DNA of 64,000 bases, from assembly GCF_000758605.1 (NCBI RefSeq), contig NZ_CP009282.1:4092001-4156000 (forward strand), written 5' to 3'. The first letter of the stretch is position 1. Every line of letters begins with the position of its first letter. A program made the translations under genes and the position numbers. Source of the stretch: Paenibacillus sp. FSL R5-0912 (lineage in GTDB: Bacteria > Bacillota > Bacilli > Paenibacillales > Paenibacillaceae). The notes beneath the pieces were generated by a model. It was given only the letters and a program-made list of their open reading frames with translations. It had not been told where the DNA came from and searched no databases. Below, piece by piece: positions 1-7,607 of the stretch.

Positions 1-913
1 TATAATTGAAGTTGTTCGAGAACGAGCGGATGCCGATGGCCTGCATGATGATCCCGATGAACGCGCCGGGAGCCAGGTTGGTGTTCATCATTTTGTCCGC
101 AAAATCCGGAAACAGCACCGCCTTCAGCTTCTCCACGCATACGAACAGAAACTTCTGCATACGGATGAAGATATAATCCTTGTCCTTCTGATAGATTTCG
201 TCTGTATGGACCAGCTCCCTGTCCAGGTAGAACTCCGCCAGAATCGGAGATTTCAGCTTCATATAACCTTCCTGGTCGAAGGTAATATGATTGAACACAT
301 CGTACAGGACGACCGTATACTTGATGTCCTCCTTACCGCTGAACGCCTGGAGCCCGGTCAAATACAGATTGCCTTCAGCGGCGTAAATGTCTACGATATC
401 TTCCTCATAAAATAAAGCGCCGGGTCCAGTGTCCCCATGCTGCTTGTGCATGAAATAGGAGCTGTAGATCCCGCTCATAATCTCAAAAATATGAAAACAT
501 TTAAACCGGTCAAAGCGGAGCCGGGCAGCGAGTTTTTTGTCAAACCACTGACCCTCCAGCTCCTCCTTCAGCTTCTGCTCCAAGTAATCCCTGGAACAGA
601 GCACACCCTTGCCGCCGTTAAAAAGATCATCCACCGCCGCTTCCAGAATCAGTCCGTCCGGGCTGACGGTAAGATGAACCATGAAGGACAGGGAGACATC
701 CTGCTTGCGCATGCGGGTGATATCCCGCTGCCAGCCGATAATGTGCAGATTCCCTTCACTATCCGTCTGCAGATTGGTGCCACGCGCCCTGATCATGGGC
801 ACGAGCTTGTCCGTGCAGGAATAGTTGCCGTAGGCGACCTTTTTACGGATGATTGCTGTGTCGAGCGGTTCTCTTACGATCAGCTTGGGAACGGGAAAAT
901 TCGTGGCCGTCAT
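1..913 (-). CDS. Unrecognised protein, 3' end outside window
   Basis: The minus-strand frame from the ATG at 911-913 stays open for 304 codons to the window edge with no stop, so the gene is cut off and its full length is unknown. I found it by translating the edge directly. The start follows a strong ribosome binding site (GGGAGGAAGG, about 7 bases upstream) and lies 16 bases after the KAS III-like gene, so it is the next gene of the operon. The protein begins MTATNFPVPKLIVREPL and has alternating polar and aromatic stretches (for example FDRFKCFHIFEIMSGIY). I see no signal peptide, clear membrane segment or nucleotide-binding motif. I do not recognise the family. Its position suggests a job with the ACP/KAS III/ETF group. 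That it is a real gene is well supported; its function is unknown. Confidence 0.8.
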   Translation of the reverse strand, partial: MTATNFPVPKLIVREPLDTAIIRKKVAYGNYSCTDKLVPMIRARGTNLQTDSEGNLHIIGWQRDITRMRKQDVSLSFMVHLTVSPDGLILEAAVDDLFNGGKGVLCSRDYLEQKLKEELEGQWFDKKLAARLRFDRFKCFHIFEIMSGIYSSYFMHKQHGDTGPGALFYEEDIVDIYAAEGNLYLTGLQAFSGKEDIKYTVVLYDVFNHITFDQEGYMKLKSPILAEFYLDRELVHTDEIYQKDKDYIFIRMQKFLFVCVEKLKAVLFPDFADKMMNTNLAPGAFIGIIMQAIGIRSFSNNFNY

Positions 914-929
914 AATCTGCCTTCCTCCC

Positions 930-2003
930 TTACCATATGAGGTATGCCGCCGCGTAGGTTAAGCCGCAGGCACTGCCCAGCAGCAGGATTGAGTCGCCTT
1001 TATGCAGCAGCCCCTGCTCTTCGGCAATCGCCAGACCGGCGGGAATATTGGCGCTGCCCATGTTGCCGTTCTCGGGGAAGGTATTAACGGGGAAGACCTT
1101 CTCCATCTTGACCTCCAGCTTGTTCAGCAGCGAATTGGTGATATTGCGGCCCAACTGGTGGGAGAAGATATAATCAATGTTGTCTTTGCGCAGCTCATGC
1201 TCCTCCAGGAATTCATAGACAAAGCCGGGCATGTCGCGGATGACCTTGGCGGCAATCCCGCGCCCGTCCGCCCAGCTCATGAAATCCATTCCCTCGAACC
1301 TTGGTGCGGGCATATGGATTTTGGGCGATACATACAGCGACAGCTCCCAATCCGCATGGTTCCTCTGCTCCCCGTAGTACTTAATGGACTTCTTGCCATT
1401 GTCGGCACTCAGCAGCATCGCGGCGGCTCCGGCTCCGGCGAACAGCAGATTCATTTTGTAATCCGCTTCTTCAAAACTGCCGACCTTGCCCGCATAGTTG
1501 GAGGCCTCCAGCAGCTCCAGCGGATTCTCACTGGTTACAACGAGGATATTGCGGTATTTGCCCGATTGAATATAGAGGCTGGACAGCTCCATCGCTTTCA
1601 GGAACCCGTTGCAGGTGTCGTTGATGTCGTAATAATTGCCCCGGGTCATTCCCAGCTCATGCGCCAGAATAATCGAATACGACGGCTCGCGGAAGGGATT
1701 GCACACACCGACGAACAGCAGCAGATCGATGTCGCTTGCGGAAATTCCCGCTTTGCGGATCGCTTCCTGCGAGACCTTAACGGCCATTTGCACAGAGCTC
1801 TCCTCCCGGTAGTCCGCAGAGCAGGAACGGTTCGTGATTTCCAGGAAATCGAGCTTGCGCTTGCTGCCGTACACCAGCTGCTCCAAATCATCCTTCGGCA
1901 GATGGTGAAAGTACTTCTCCGCAAACAAATCTACGATCTCCCCGTTGGTCATCCGCCCCTTGGGGATGTAATAGGATAGGGCACGTATAGACAGATTCAA
2001 CAT
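930..2003 (-). CDS. KAS III-like 3-oxoacyl-ACP synthase (FabH family)
   Basis: A 357-residue condensing enzyme of the thiolase fold. KAS III enzymes join an acyl-CoA (or acyl-ACP) to malonyl-ACP, or in secondary metabolism transfer an acyl group. The expected catalytic triad is visible: Cys131 in NDTCNGF, His282 in SHQLGRN and Asn314 in NGNMGSANIP. The Cys context NDTCNG differs from the AACxGF of housekeeping FabH, which suggests a specialised substrate. In-frame TTG 2024, ATG 2021 and ATG 2009 lie upstream, but AGAGGAG at 2011-2017 is 7 bases from the ATG at 2003 and only 1 base from that at 2009, so I chose 2003. It follows a free ACP gene by 26 bases, and the two probably work together on a starter or side-chain unit. 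Family assignment is secure; substrate is unknown. Confidence 0.88.
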   Translation of the reverse strand: MLNLSIRALSYYIPKGRMTNGEIVDLFAEKYFHHLPKDDLEQLVYGSKRKLDFLEITNRSCSADYREESSVQMAVKVSQEAIRKAGISASDIDLLLFVGVCNPFREPSYSIILAHELGMTRGNYYDINDTCNGFLKAMELSSLYIQSGKYRNILVVTSENPLELLEASNYAGKVGSFEEADYKMNLLFAGAGAAAMLLSADNGKKSIKYYGEQRNHADWELSLYVSPKIHMPAPRFEGMDFMSWADGRGIAAKVIRDMPGFVYEFLEEHELRKDNIDYIFSHQLGRNITNSLLNKLEVKMEKVFPVNTFPENGNMGSANIPAGLAIAEEQGLLHKGDSILLLGSACGLTYAAAYLIW

Positions 2004-2029
2004 GGTCATGCTCCTCTGCATCAAGATGA

Positions 2030-2299
2030 TTAACTGCCGGTCTGCGCGTCCCGGACCAAACTTCTATAGTTGTCAAACAGCTCATAGGCTTCGCCCAGTG
2101 TCCGGGTCATTACCCGGTCTTCGGGATTGAACATGACCTGGTACTCTCTTTCGAGCCTAAGCATCACATTGACCAAAGATAAAGAATCCACCCCCAGCTC
2201 CAGCAGCAGATTGACCTCAGGGGTCAGTCTTGAAGCTTCAATCCCCAAATATTCGGCAAAGATTCCCTGGAACTGTGCAAAGCTTATCCGTTCTTCCAT
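2030..2299 (-). CDS. Free-standing acyl carrier protein
   Basis: An 89-residue ACP with Ser39 in the motif LGVDSLSLVN as the phosphopantetheine attachment site, followed by the usual helix II and acidic loop. The Sfp-type transferase encoded at 4796-5569 could load it. It starts 4 bases after the etfA stop codon with an AGGTGA-like ribosome binding site, and the KAS III-like gene follows, so these form a translationally linked group. It is distinct in sequence from the other free ACP of the cluster (8899-9138), which belongs to the beta-branching cassette. The likely role is carrying the substrate or product of the adjacent KAS III and of any flavoenzyme served by the ETF. That role is inferred from gene order only. 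Confidence 0.92.
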   Translation of the reverse strand: MEERISFAQFQGIFAEYLGIEASRLTPEVNLLLELGVDSLSLVNVMLRLEREYQVMFNPEDRVMTRTLGEAYELFDNYRSLVRDAQTGS

Positions 2300-2303
2300 A
2301 TGC

Positions 2304-3326
2304 TCACCTGCCTACTGTTATGTTTTGTCTAACCTGTTCAATCAGGAGCGGCACCGCCTCGAACAGATCGGCAACAATACCGTGCGCTGCCAGTCCCAGA
2401 ATAGGGGCTGTCCTGTCCCTGTTGATAGCAATCACGGTGTCCATTCTGCGGATGCCCACAGTATGCTGAACCGCTCCCGAAATGCCGACGGCGATATAGA
2501 TTCTGCCGCTCACATTCCGGCCTGTTAAGCCAATCTGCCGGGAATAATCCAGCCAGCCCTGGTCAATCACGGGTCTTGTTGCACCCAGCTCTGCACCCAG
2601 ACATGCGGCAAGCTCTCTGACCAGCTCTATTCCTTCCTTGCTGCACACGCCCCTTCCTGCGGCAACGATAATACCGGAAGCGGCGGAGCCTGGCGCCTCT
2701 CTGCTCTTGATCACCTCAAGGATAGAGGTGCGTAGCACGGATGGAAGCTGGAGCTGCGGATGTATAATCCGTCCGGTCCGCTGCGGATCGGGTACGCAAG
2801 GGGGCATGGCCCCGGGCCGGACTGTCGCCATTTGCGGTCTGGCCTCCGGGCAGCAGATGGTCGCCATTAACGCCCCTTCCCGGGCTGGCCGGATCTGCAG
2901 CAGTACCCGGCTAGGCAGATCAATGTCTAGCTCTGTGCAGTCCGCAGTTAATCCGGTGTTAAGCCTTGCAGCTAATCTTGCGGCGATGGATTTGCTATGT
3001 ATAGTGGAGGGAAGCAGCAGGATTTCCGGTTTAACCTCCAATACCAGCTGATGCAGCAGCTCCGTATGAACCTCTTCGCTCAGCGGACTGAGGCCGGGCT
3101 GATCGAGCACATAGACGGTGTCCGCGCCATGGCTGATGCAGGAGGCCGTATAGGCTGAAGTACCGCTTCCGATAAGCACGACGGCAATGTCCGTCTGCAG
3201 TTTCCGGTTCAGCTCACGGGCTGAGCCCAGCAGCTCATATACAGCCGGGCTAAGCTGTCCTTCCGCGTATTCACCGGCAATCATGAGACCTTCATATTCT
3301 CTGGCCCGCAGGCTCTGATCCGGCAT
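2304..3326 (-). CDS. etfA: Electron transfer flavoprotein alpha subunit
   Basis: A 340-residue ETF alpha subunit. The C-terminal FAD-binding domain is clear: GATRPVIDQGWLDYSRQIG, then GISGAVQHTVGIRRMDTVIA, INRDRTAPI and IVADLFEAVP, all in family order. The N-terminal half is the alpha/beta domain that pairs with ETF beta. ETF normally takes electrons from acyl-CoA dehydrogenases and passes them on as an alpha/beta heterodimer with FAD and AMP. No dehydrogenase is seen in the window, so the partner is either off the left edge or elsewhere in the genome. The start has a strong AGGAGG site (ATAAGGAGGCTCCC before ATG). Unlike its neighbours it is separated from etfB by 139 bases. Presence of an ETF pair in a trans-AT PKS cluster is unusual. 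Confidence 0.93.
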   Translation of the reverse strand: MPDQSLRAREYEGLMIAGEYAEGQLSPAVYELLGSARELNRKLQTDIAVVLIGSGTSAYTASCISHGADTVYVLDQPGLSPLSEEVHTELLHQLVLEVKPEILLLPSTIHSKSIAARLAARLNTGLTADCTELDIDLPSRVLLQIRPAREGALMATICCPEARPQMATVRPGAMPPCVPDPQRTGRIIHPQLQLPSVLRTSILEVIKSREAPGSAASGIIVAAGRGVCSKEGIELVRELAACLGAELGATRPVIDQGWLDYSRQIGLTGRNVSGRIYIAVGISGAVQHTVGIRRMDTVIAINRDRTAPILGLAAHGIVADLFEAVPLLIEQVRQNITVGR

Positions 3327-3465
3327 GGGAGCCTCCTTATCTGAATGAAAATAACAAGTGGAAACGGCTTTGCCGTCCTTTTGTAAGAACGGTACTGTTT
3401 CAGCGAGAAATAGAAGGATAAGTTATCATGTGAAACATATAAATTCTTATATTTTAGAAAAAGCA
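3327..3465 (-). other. 139-base gap between etfB and etfA, no gene seen
   Basis: This AT-rich stretch is one of only two gaps of more than 100 bases in the window. It holds a small perfect inverted repeat, ACGGC-TTT-GCCGT, at 3364-3376. On the transcribed strand no run of T follows it, so it is not a good intrinsic terminator. I could not find a convincing promoter with consensus spacing, although TATAAG-like and GATAAC-like strings occur. The only frame across it (3281-3469) has no ribosome binding site or known motif. It may be a processing or attenuation region, or a weak promoter for etfA. Confidence 0.4.
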
Positions 3466-4218
3466 TCATATACCCGGTGACATATTCTTAGCTGTCAAAA
3501 GCTGCGCGATCTCCTCAATCTGCTCCCGCAGGCTCTTGCCGCTTACTGTGAAGGGCACCTGCCGGTCTGCGGCATTCCGGGTTGCCTGCACCCGGGTGGG
3601 CGATCCCGCAAGCCCGCAGGCTTGCTTGTCCAGGCTCAGGTCCTGGGCGGACAGCCTGGTGATTTCACAGCGGTTAGCCTTCAGAATTCCATTAATGGTC
3701 GCCATCCGCGGCTGATTAATGCCTTTATGCACCGTTATCAGGGCCGGGAGCATCAGCTGCACAATTTCAAAACCGGTCTCTGTCATCCGCCTGCAGGTGA
3801 TGTGCTGCTCCTCCAGGGCGAGGATCTCCAGCACATGCGTGATGTGCGCAGTGCCCAGCTTCTCCGCCAGGGCGGGACCGACCTGCGCGGTCTCCCCGTC
3901 AGTCGAATGGGTGCCGCAGAGAATAAGATCCGGCTTGCCTGTTAGCTCAAGCCCACGGGAGAGCACAGTGGCCGTTGCGAGTGTGTCCCCGCCTGCGAAC
4001 AGCCTGTCCGTCAGCAGCACGCCTGCATCCGCACCCAGTGAGATGCAGCTCCGCAAGATCTGGGCTGCGGATTCTGCTCCCATGCTTACGGCGGTTACAC
4101 TTCCGCCCTGGCGCTCCCTGATCCGCAGCGCCTCTTCCAGGGCAAAGACATCCGCCGGGTTCATAACAGGCCCCATGTGAGCGGAGGGTACCTGCTTGAC
4201 ACATACAGCGATTTGCAA
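3466..4218 (-). CDS. etfB: Electron transfer flavoprotein beta subunit
   Basis: A 250-residue ETF beta subunit. Motifs seen are the N-terminal strand IAVCVKQVP, the nucleotide-binding GTHSTDGETAQVGPALAEKL, and the family signature region LPALITVHKGINQPRMATIN. It would pair with the etfA product to hold FAD and AMP. The open frame extends to 4305, but that would overlap the flavodoxin gene by 56 bases and add a non-family leader. AGGAAGGAG at 4227-4235 sits 8 bases from a TTG at 4218, giving MQIAVCVKQVP, the normal family start, so I place the start there. It follows the flavodoxin gene by 31 bases. Family assignment is secure; the physiological electron partner is not identified. Confidence 0.92.
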   Translation of the reverse strand: MQIAVCVKQVPSAHMGPVMNPADVFALEEALRIRERQGGSVTAVSMGAESAAQILRSCISLGADAGVLLTDRLFAGGDTLATATVLSRGLELTGKPDLILCGTHSTDGETAQVGPALAEKLGTAHITHVLEILALEEQHITCRRMTETGFEIVQLMLPALITVHKGINQPRMATINGILKANRCEITRLSAQDLSLDKQACGLAGSPTRVQATRNAADRQVPFTVSGKSLREQIEEIAQLLTAKNMSPGI

Positions 4219-4226
4219 TCCGCTCA

Positions 4227-4235
4227 CTCCTTCCT
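4227..4235 (-). promoter_or_regulatory. Ribosome binding site fixing the TTG start of etfB
   Basis: AGGAAGGAG on the minus strand, 8 bases before the TTG at 4218. It decides against the longer frame that begins at 4305, because it gives a protein starting exactly where ETF beta proteins start and removes the overlap with the flavodoxin gene. Confidence 0.75.
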
Positions 4236-4249
4236 GGACACGGGCCTGC

Positions 4250-4762
4250 TCATGAGGTCTGGCGCAGTTCCTGGAGAATCGGCGAAATGTTTTCTTTACG
4301 CACATCGTCGCAGTTTCTGACCATTTCTTCGGCCATTTCCTTGCCCATGAACAGCCGGGTCATTTTCTGTCCGACCTTCATCATGGTTTTATCCTTGTCG
4401 GCCAGCTGTTCAAAGTTAAACCGGCCTTCCAGCGGGAAATATTTCAGCCCGGCACGGATTTTTTCGGGTATGCTTTTGTTGTAGTTTTTGACGGAGGCTT
4501 CGCTTTGCACAGGCGTTTTGGAGACGGAAAAGAGGATGACCTTCTTATGCTTCAGCTGGTCCCAGACCTTCTTGAGATAATCGGCAATGACCAGCTTCTG
4601 AACCCGGACATAGGTACCTATAATTACGGTGTCATACGGGCCTACCTGCTTAATGTCAAACGTGTCGATGTCCGCGAGATCGGCTCCAAGCTCCTCCGCG
4701 ATCCATTCTGCATACTGCTTCGTACTTCCATAGACGCTTGTGTAAAGGACGAGACTTTTCAT
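4250..4762 (-). CDS. Flavodoxin-domain protein (HemG-like)
   Basis: A 170-residue single-domain flavodoxin. The FMN phosphate-binding loop is YTSVYGSTKQYA near residues 7-18, followed by the typical second strand and YDTVIIGTYVRV near residues 43-54. Its length and pattern resemble menaquinone-linked protoporphyrinogen oxidase HemG and other small flavodoxins rather than long-chain flavodoxins. It starts with a clear AGGAGG site and is followed by etfB. An electron-carrier or flavin reductase role with the ETF pair is the simplest reading of the context. A housekeeping haem function is possible but less likely inside this operon. Cytosolic; no membrane segment seen. Confidence 0.85.
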   Translation of the reverse strand: MKSLVLYTSVYGSTKQYAEWIAEELGADLADIDTFDIKQVGPYDTVIIGTYVRVQKLVIADYLKKVWDQLKHKKVILFSVSKTPVQSEASVKNYNKSIPEKIRAGLKYFPLEGRFNFEQLADKDKTMMKVGQKMTRLFMGKEMAEEMVRNCDDVRKENISPILQELRQTS

Positions 4763-4795
4763 AAAGCACCTCCTGAAATGGTTGATACTCTTACG

Positions 4796-5569
4796 TTATA
4801 ATGGCAGCATCTCTTGCAGACATTGCATTAACCGGGCTTCCGAGCCGTCAGTCATGGCCTTGGCCGGAAGCACAATGGTAAAAACATATTCACGGCGCAG
4901 AACGGATATGGCCTTGAATTGCGGGAAATTCTTGAACTGGCTGATCACTCCATGTCCGCTGCATGCGCAAGCTTTGATTTCGAACAGATCGGTGGGAACG
5001 GTGAAGCCGGTCTGAAGCACCTTGGACATCGCTTCCTTCGCCGTCCAGAGCAGGGTCAGGAAGAACGGCGGCGCAAGCTCAGGTCCTATGTCCTTCATCA
5101 GGCCCTCTTCCTCCTTGGAGGTAATCCTTCTTAACGCGTCCATCGCCTTCTCATCCACAAGCTCCATGTCAACGCCCAGCAGCAGGCGCGGGTCATAATC
5201 AACCGCCGCTCCCAGGGTGTCGCAATGGGTAATCGTAATCTTCCGGTCCCTTCCGGCCACCAGCGGCTGACACATAATCCCGTGATCGATCTTAATTTCG
5301 GACAGATCATCCTGCTCCCCGGCCACGGCCATCTTGGCGGCCAGCTTGCCGAGCAGGTAGCTGTTGCGGCGTCTGGGATATTTGAAGCCGAAGTATTGCT
5401 CCTTCTCCGCCGCACTCAGATAATCCAGAGGCCCGTCCTCCTGCGGCAGGGAGACCACACTCAGCTTCAGCCCATAACGATCCTCCGGGCCTTCCAGATC
5501 AAAGCTGAGCCTTCTTACCGTCTGGGAGAGGAACTGTTCATATTGCCTTGCGAAGGTTGTATATAGCAT
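4796..5569 (-). CDS. Sfp-type 4'-phosphopantetheinyl transferase
   Basis: A 257-residue PPTase that would convert the apo-ACPs of the synthase to holo form with the phosphopantetheine of CoA. The two family signatures are visible: LGVDMELVD (the GVDxE Mg/CoA motif) and LLWTAKEAMSKVL (the WxxKEAxxK motif). The N-terminal half carries the first pseudo-repeat with RRNSYLLGKLAAK. The frame opens at 5617, but that would overlap the ECH1 gene; AGGGG at 7 bases before the ATG at 5569 gives MLYTTFARQYEQF, so I start there, 10 bases after the ECH1 stop. Having a dedicated PPTase in the cluster fits the large number of ACPs: twelve in-line with an attachment serine and two free ones in this window. Confidence 0.92.
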   Translation of the reverse strand: MLYTTFARQYEQFLSQTVRRLSFDLEGPEDRYGLKLSVVSLPQEDGPLDYLSAAEKEQYFGFKYPRRRNSYLLGKLAAKMAVAGEQDDLSEIKIDHGIMCQPLVAGRDRKITITHCDTLGAAVDYDPRLLLGVDMELVDEKAMDALRRITSKEEEGLMKDIGPELAPPFFLTLLWTAKEAMSKVLQTGFTVPTDLFEIKACACSGHGVISQFKNFPQFKAISVLRREYVFTIVLPAKAMTDGSEARLMQCLQEMLPL

Positions 5570-5579
5570 CTCTGTGCCC

Positions 5580-6371
5580 CTATTCTTTTTCCCAGGGAAA
5601 TCTTTTGTAACGCACATAATTCTGAATGTTCTCTCTGACTTCTGCGGAAGCGGTCAGCTTGTCAATCTCGGCTACGGCGTCATTTTCCATCGTTTCGTTG
5701 ATAATCCACATTTGCCGGAAAAAGCCTTTGATCTCCCTTACTGTCTGCGGCGTGATCCGGCTGATTCTCCGGTATAGCCGCAGAATGCTGGCATCCGGAT
5801 CAGCAGCCACTTCATCGGCCAGTCTGCACCCTAGCGCTTCTTCCGAGGACAAGGGCAGTGTGGTCAAGGTCATCTTGTACGCCTGCCAATAGCCGGTCCG
5901 CCGGATTAGATAAGGACTGACCAGAGCAGGCACGAGGCCCCAGATCGCTTCGGGCAGGGCAAAGGTGGAACGCGGCGAAGCGACCACATAATCACAGGCA
6001 GCCATCAGCCCCACACCACCGGCAAGCACCTGCCCGTCTACCTTGGCGATCACCATCTTGGACAGCTCGCCGATCCTCTTCATCGTCTGCAAAAAATCTA
6101 CGGATGGCGGGGCGGCAGAATCACCGGGTGCGTCGACCTCCCCGTCCGTAAACGCCTGAAAATTCATCCCGGTACAGAAATAGCCGCCCGTACCTTCAAG
6201 GACAATCACCCGGCAGGCGCTCAGCTCTTCCAGCATCCCTAAGGCATGCTGCAGCTCTGATACCAGGGTGGCGGTGATACTGTTCTTATGCTCCGGACGG
6301 TTCAGCCGGATGCTGTAGAGCCCTTCTTCCAGGTGACTTACGGCAATAGAATGATACTCCATAGCAGTCAC
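5580..6371 (-). CDS. ECH1 enoyl-CoA hydratase-like dehydratase (PksH-like)
   Basis: A 263-residue crotonase-fold protein. In beta-branching cassettes ECH1 removes water from the HMG-type intermediate on the ACP made by the HMG synthase homologue. Oxyanion-hole regions are seen at GTGGYFCTGMNFQ and GQVLAGGVGLMAACD. The stretch ALPEAIWGLVPALVSPYLIR and the C-terminal end RYKRFPWEKE resemble PksH (ends with FPWE), rather than the PksI type found fused in protein B. The start is GTG at 6371 with TGGAG 7 bases upstream; an ATG at 6362 has poor spacing. It begins 3 bases after the HMGS gene stop and precedes the PPTase. Family is secure, ECH1 subtype likely. Confidence 0.9.
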   Translation of the reverse strand: MTAMEYHSIAVSHLEEGLYSIRLNRPEHKNSITATLVSELQHALGMLEELSACRVIVLEGTGGYFCTGMNFQAFTDGEVDAPGDSAAPPSVDFLQTMKRIGELSKMVIAKVDGQVLAGGVGLMAACDYVVASPRSTFALPEAIWGLVPALVSPYLIRRTGYWQAYKMTLTTLPLSSEEALGCRLADEVAADPDASILRLYRRISRITPQTVREIKGFFRQMWIINETMENDAVAEIDKLTASAEVRENIQNYVRYKRFPWEKE

Positions 6372-6374
6372 TTG

Positions 6375-7607
6375 TCAGCTCCACGCATATTTGCGGTGAA
6401 AGTCATCGACTTCGGTCAGAACCAGATAACCTTTGCCCTTGAAAAAGTGATCATAGATGCGGCTGAATCCGGAGAAATCCACCTTCTTGTCCCGAATCCC
6501 GAACAGCCACTCCACGTTCTGGTCCAGGATGTCGTCATATTCCTCAAAGCTGAGCTTATATCGGCTGTCCAGCCCCGCCTGAATATTCATCGCACTTAGC
6601 TTCCTTACGGATTCCGGCGTAATCACCCCGCTGTAAAATTCCGAAGAGCAGCCTGAGCCGTAGGAGAATAACCCGACTCTGCGGTAATCCGCAATGTCCG
6701 CCTGATCAATCAGACTACATAGGCTGAGGTATAAAGCTGCGGAATAGACATTGCCCACCTGCATGCCGTAGGTCAGGGACGGGGCGACTCTTTTGTCAAA
6801 ATCCTGCTGGACTGCCGGGCCTCTCAGTTTCAGCTCCTCATGGATCAGCTTGCGGTGTGCACCTTTGACCATGCCGCCGAAGGGCGTATGGAAGGCCAGG
6901 AAATCAAAGGTTTCCTGAAAATGGACGCCGTCCACCTTTTCTTTATAATTCTTATAGGCATTCTCCAGGCAGTCCAGATAAGACAGCAGCGACAAATCCG
7001 GGTTCCCGGTCTCGATCTCCGGCAGCGGCCGGCAGGTATCCATCACCTCATAGCTGTAATGTCCGGTTGCGCCGAAATCCAGCTCCAGAATCTCCGGATT
7101 GGCACTGATGAGCATGGCCACGGCTCCAACAGCCTGAGTCGGCTCACCGTAGGTGCTCTTGGCTGCGGCTCTCGCTACATCCGTGGCGATGACCAGCGCC
7201 TTGGCTCCGGGGGAAGCACCCGAGGCGATGAAGCAGGCAGCCATGTGCAGCCCGGCTGTTCCGCCGTAACAGGCCTGCTTCAGCTCGAACAACCGGCAAT
7301 GGCGGCTCAGCCCCAGATAGTCATGGATATAGGTACTGAGCGATTTGCCAAAATCCACACCGGACTCGCTGGCTGTAATCACCAGCTCGATCCGGTTCTT
7401 GTCCTCTTCGCTTAAGGCATCGATGATCGGCTTCGCCGCATTGACTCCGCCTGTTACAGCATCTTCGCAGGCTACACCCACAGATTTCCGGTCCATCATC
7501 AGATTATCGAACCGGCTGAGGTCAAGGCCTCTGCCTTCAAAGATACTGCGGGCGGAGATCACCGCCGGCCCCCCGTAAAAGTTGATACTCTCAATTCCTA
7601 CTCGCAT
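6375..7607 (-). CDS. HMG-CoA synthase homologue for beta-branching (PksG-like)
   Basis: A 410-residue HMGS-family enzyme. It would add the acetyl unit carried by the donor ACP (8899-9138) onto a beta-keto group held on the ACP pair of proteins B and C. The three catalytic residues are visible: Glu81 in TASESGVDFGK, Cys113 in ELKQACYGGTAG and His240 in LAFHTPFGG. The gene abuts the decarboxylating KS gene with no gap; its AAAGGAG site lies inside the end of that gene, so the two are probably translationally coupled. Together with the neighbours this completes the standard cassette. A primary-metabolism HMG-CoA synthase is unlikely given the context. Confidence 0.95.
   Translation of the reverse strand: MRVGIESINFYGGPAVISARSIFEGRGLDLSRFDNLMMDRKSVGVACEDAVTGGVNAAKPIIDALSEEDKNRIELVITASESGVDFGKSLSTYIHDYLGLSRHCRLFELKQACYGGTAGLHMAACFIASGASPGAKALVIATDVARAAAKSTYGEPTQAVGAVAMLISANPEILELDFGATGHYSYEVMDTCRPLPEIETGNPDLSLLSYLDCLENAYKNYKEKVDGVHFQETFDFLAFHTPFGGMVKGAHRKLIHEELKLRGPAVQQDFDKRVAPSLTYGMQVGNVYSAALYLSLCSLIDQADIADYRRVGLFSYGSGCSSEFYSGVITPESVRKLSAMNIQAGLDSRYKLSFEEYDDILDQNVEWLFGIRDKKVDFSGFSRIYDHFFKGKGYLVLTEVDDFHRKYAWS

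Noticed and set aside
206..940. Two short plus-strand frames near the left edge
   Set aside because: The minus strand is open over the whole region with a strong ribosome binding site and continues off the edge, so these are shadows.
1002..1979. 325-residue open frame on the plus strand
   Set aside because: Antisense to the KAS III-like gene, whose catalytic triad is intact.
3361..3380. Intrinsic terminator between etfB and etfA
   Set aside because: The stem ACGGC/GCCGT is short and no T-run follows it on the transcribed strand.
4219..4305. Longer ETF beta start
   Set aside because: It overlaps the flavodoxin gene and adds a non-family leader; a good ribosome binding site precedes the TTG at 4218.
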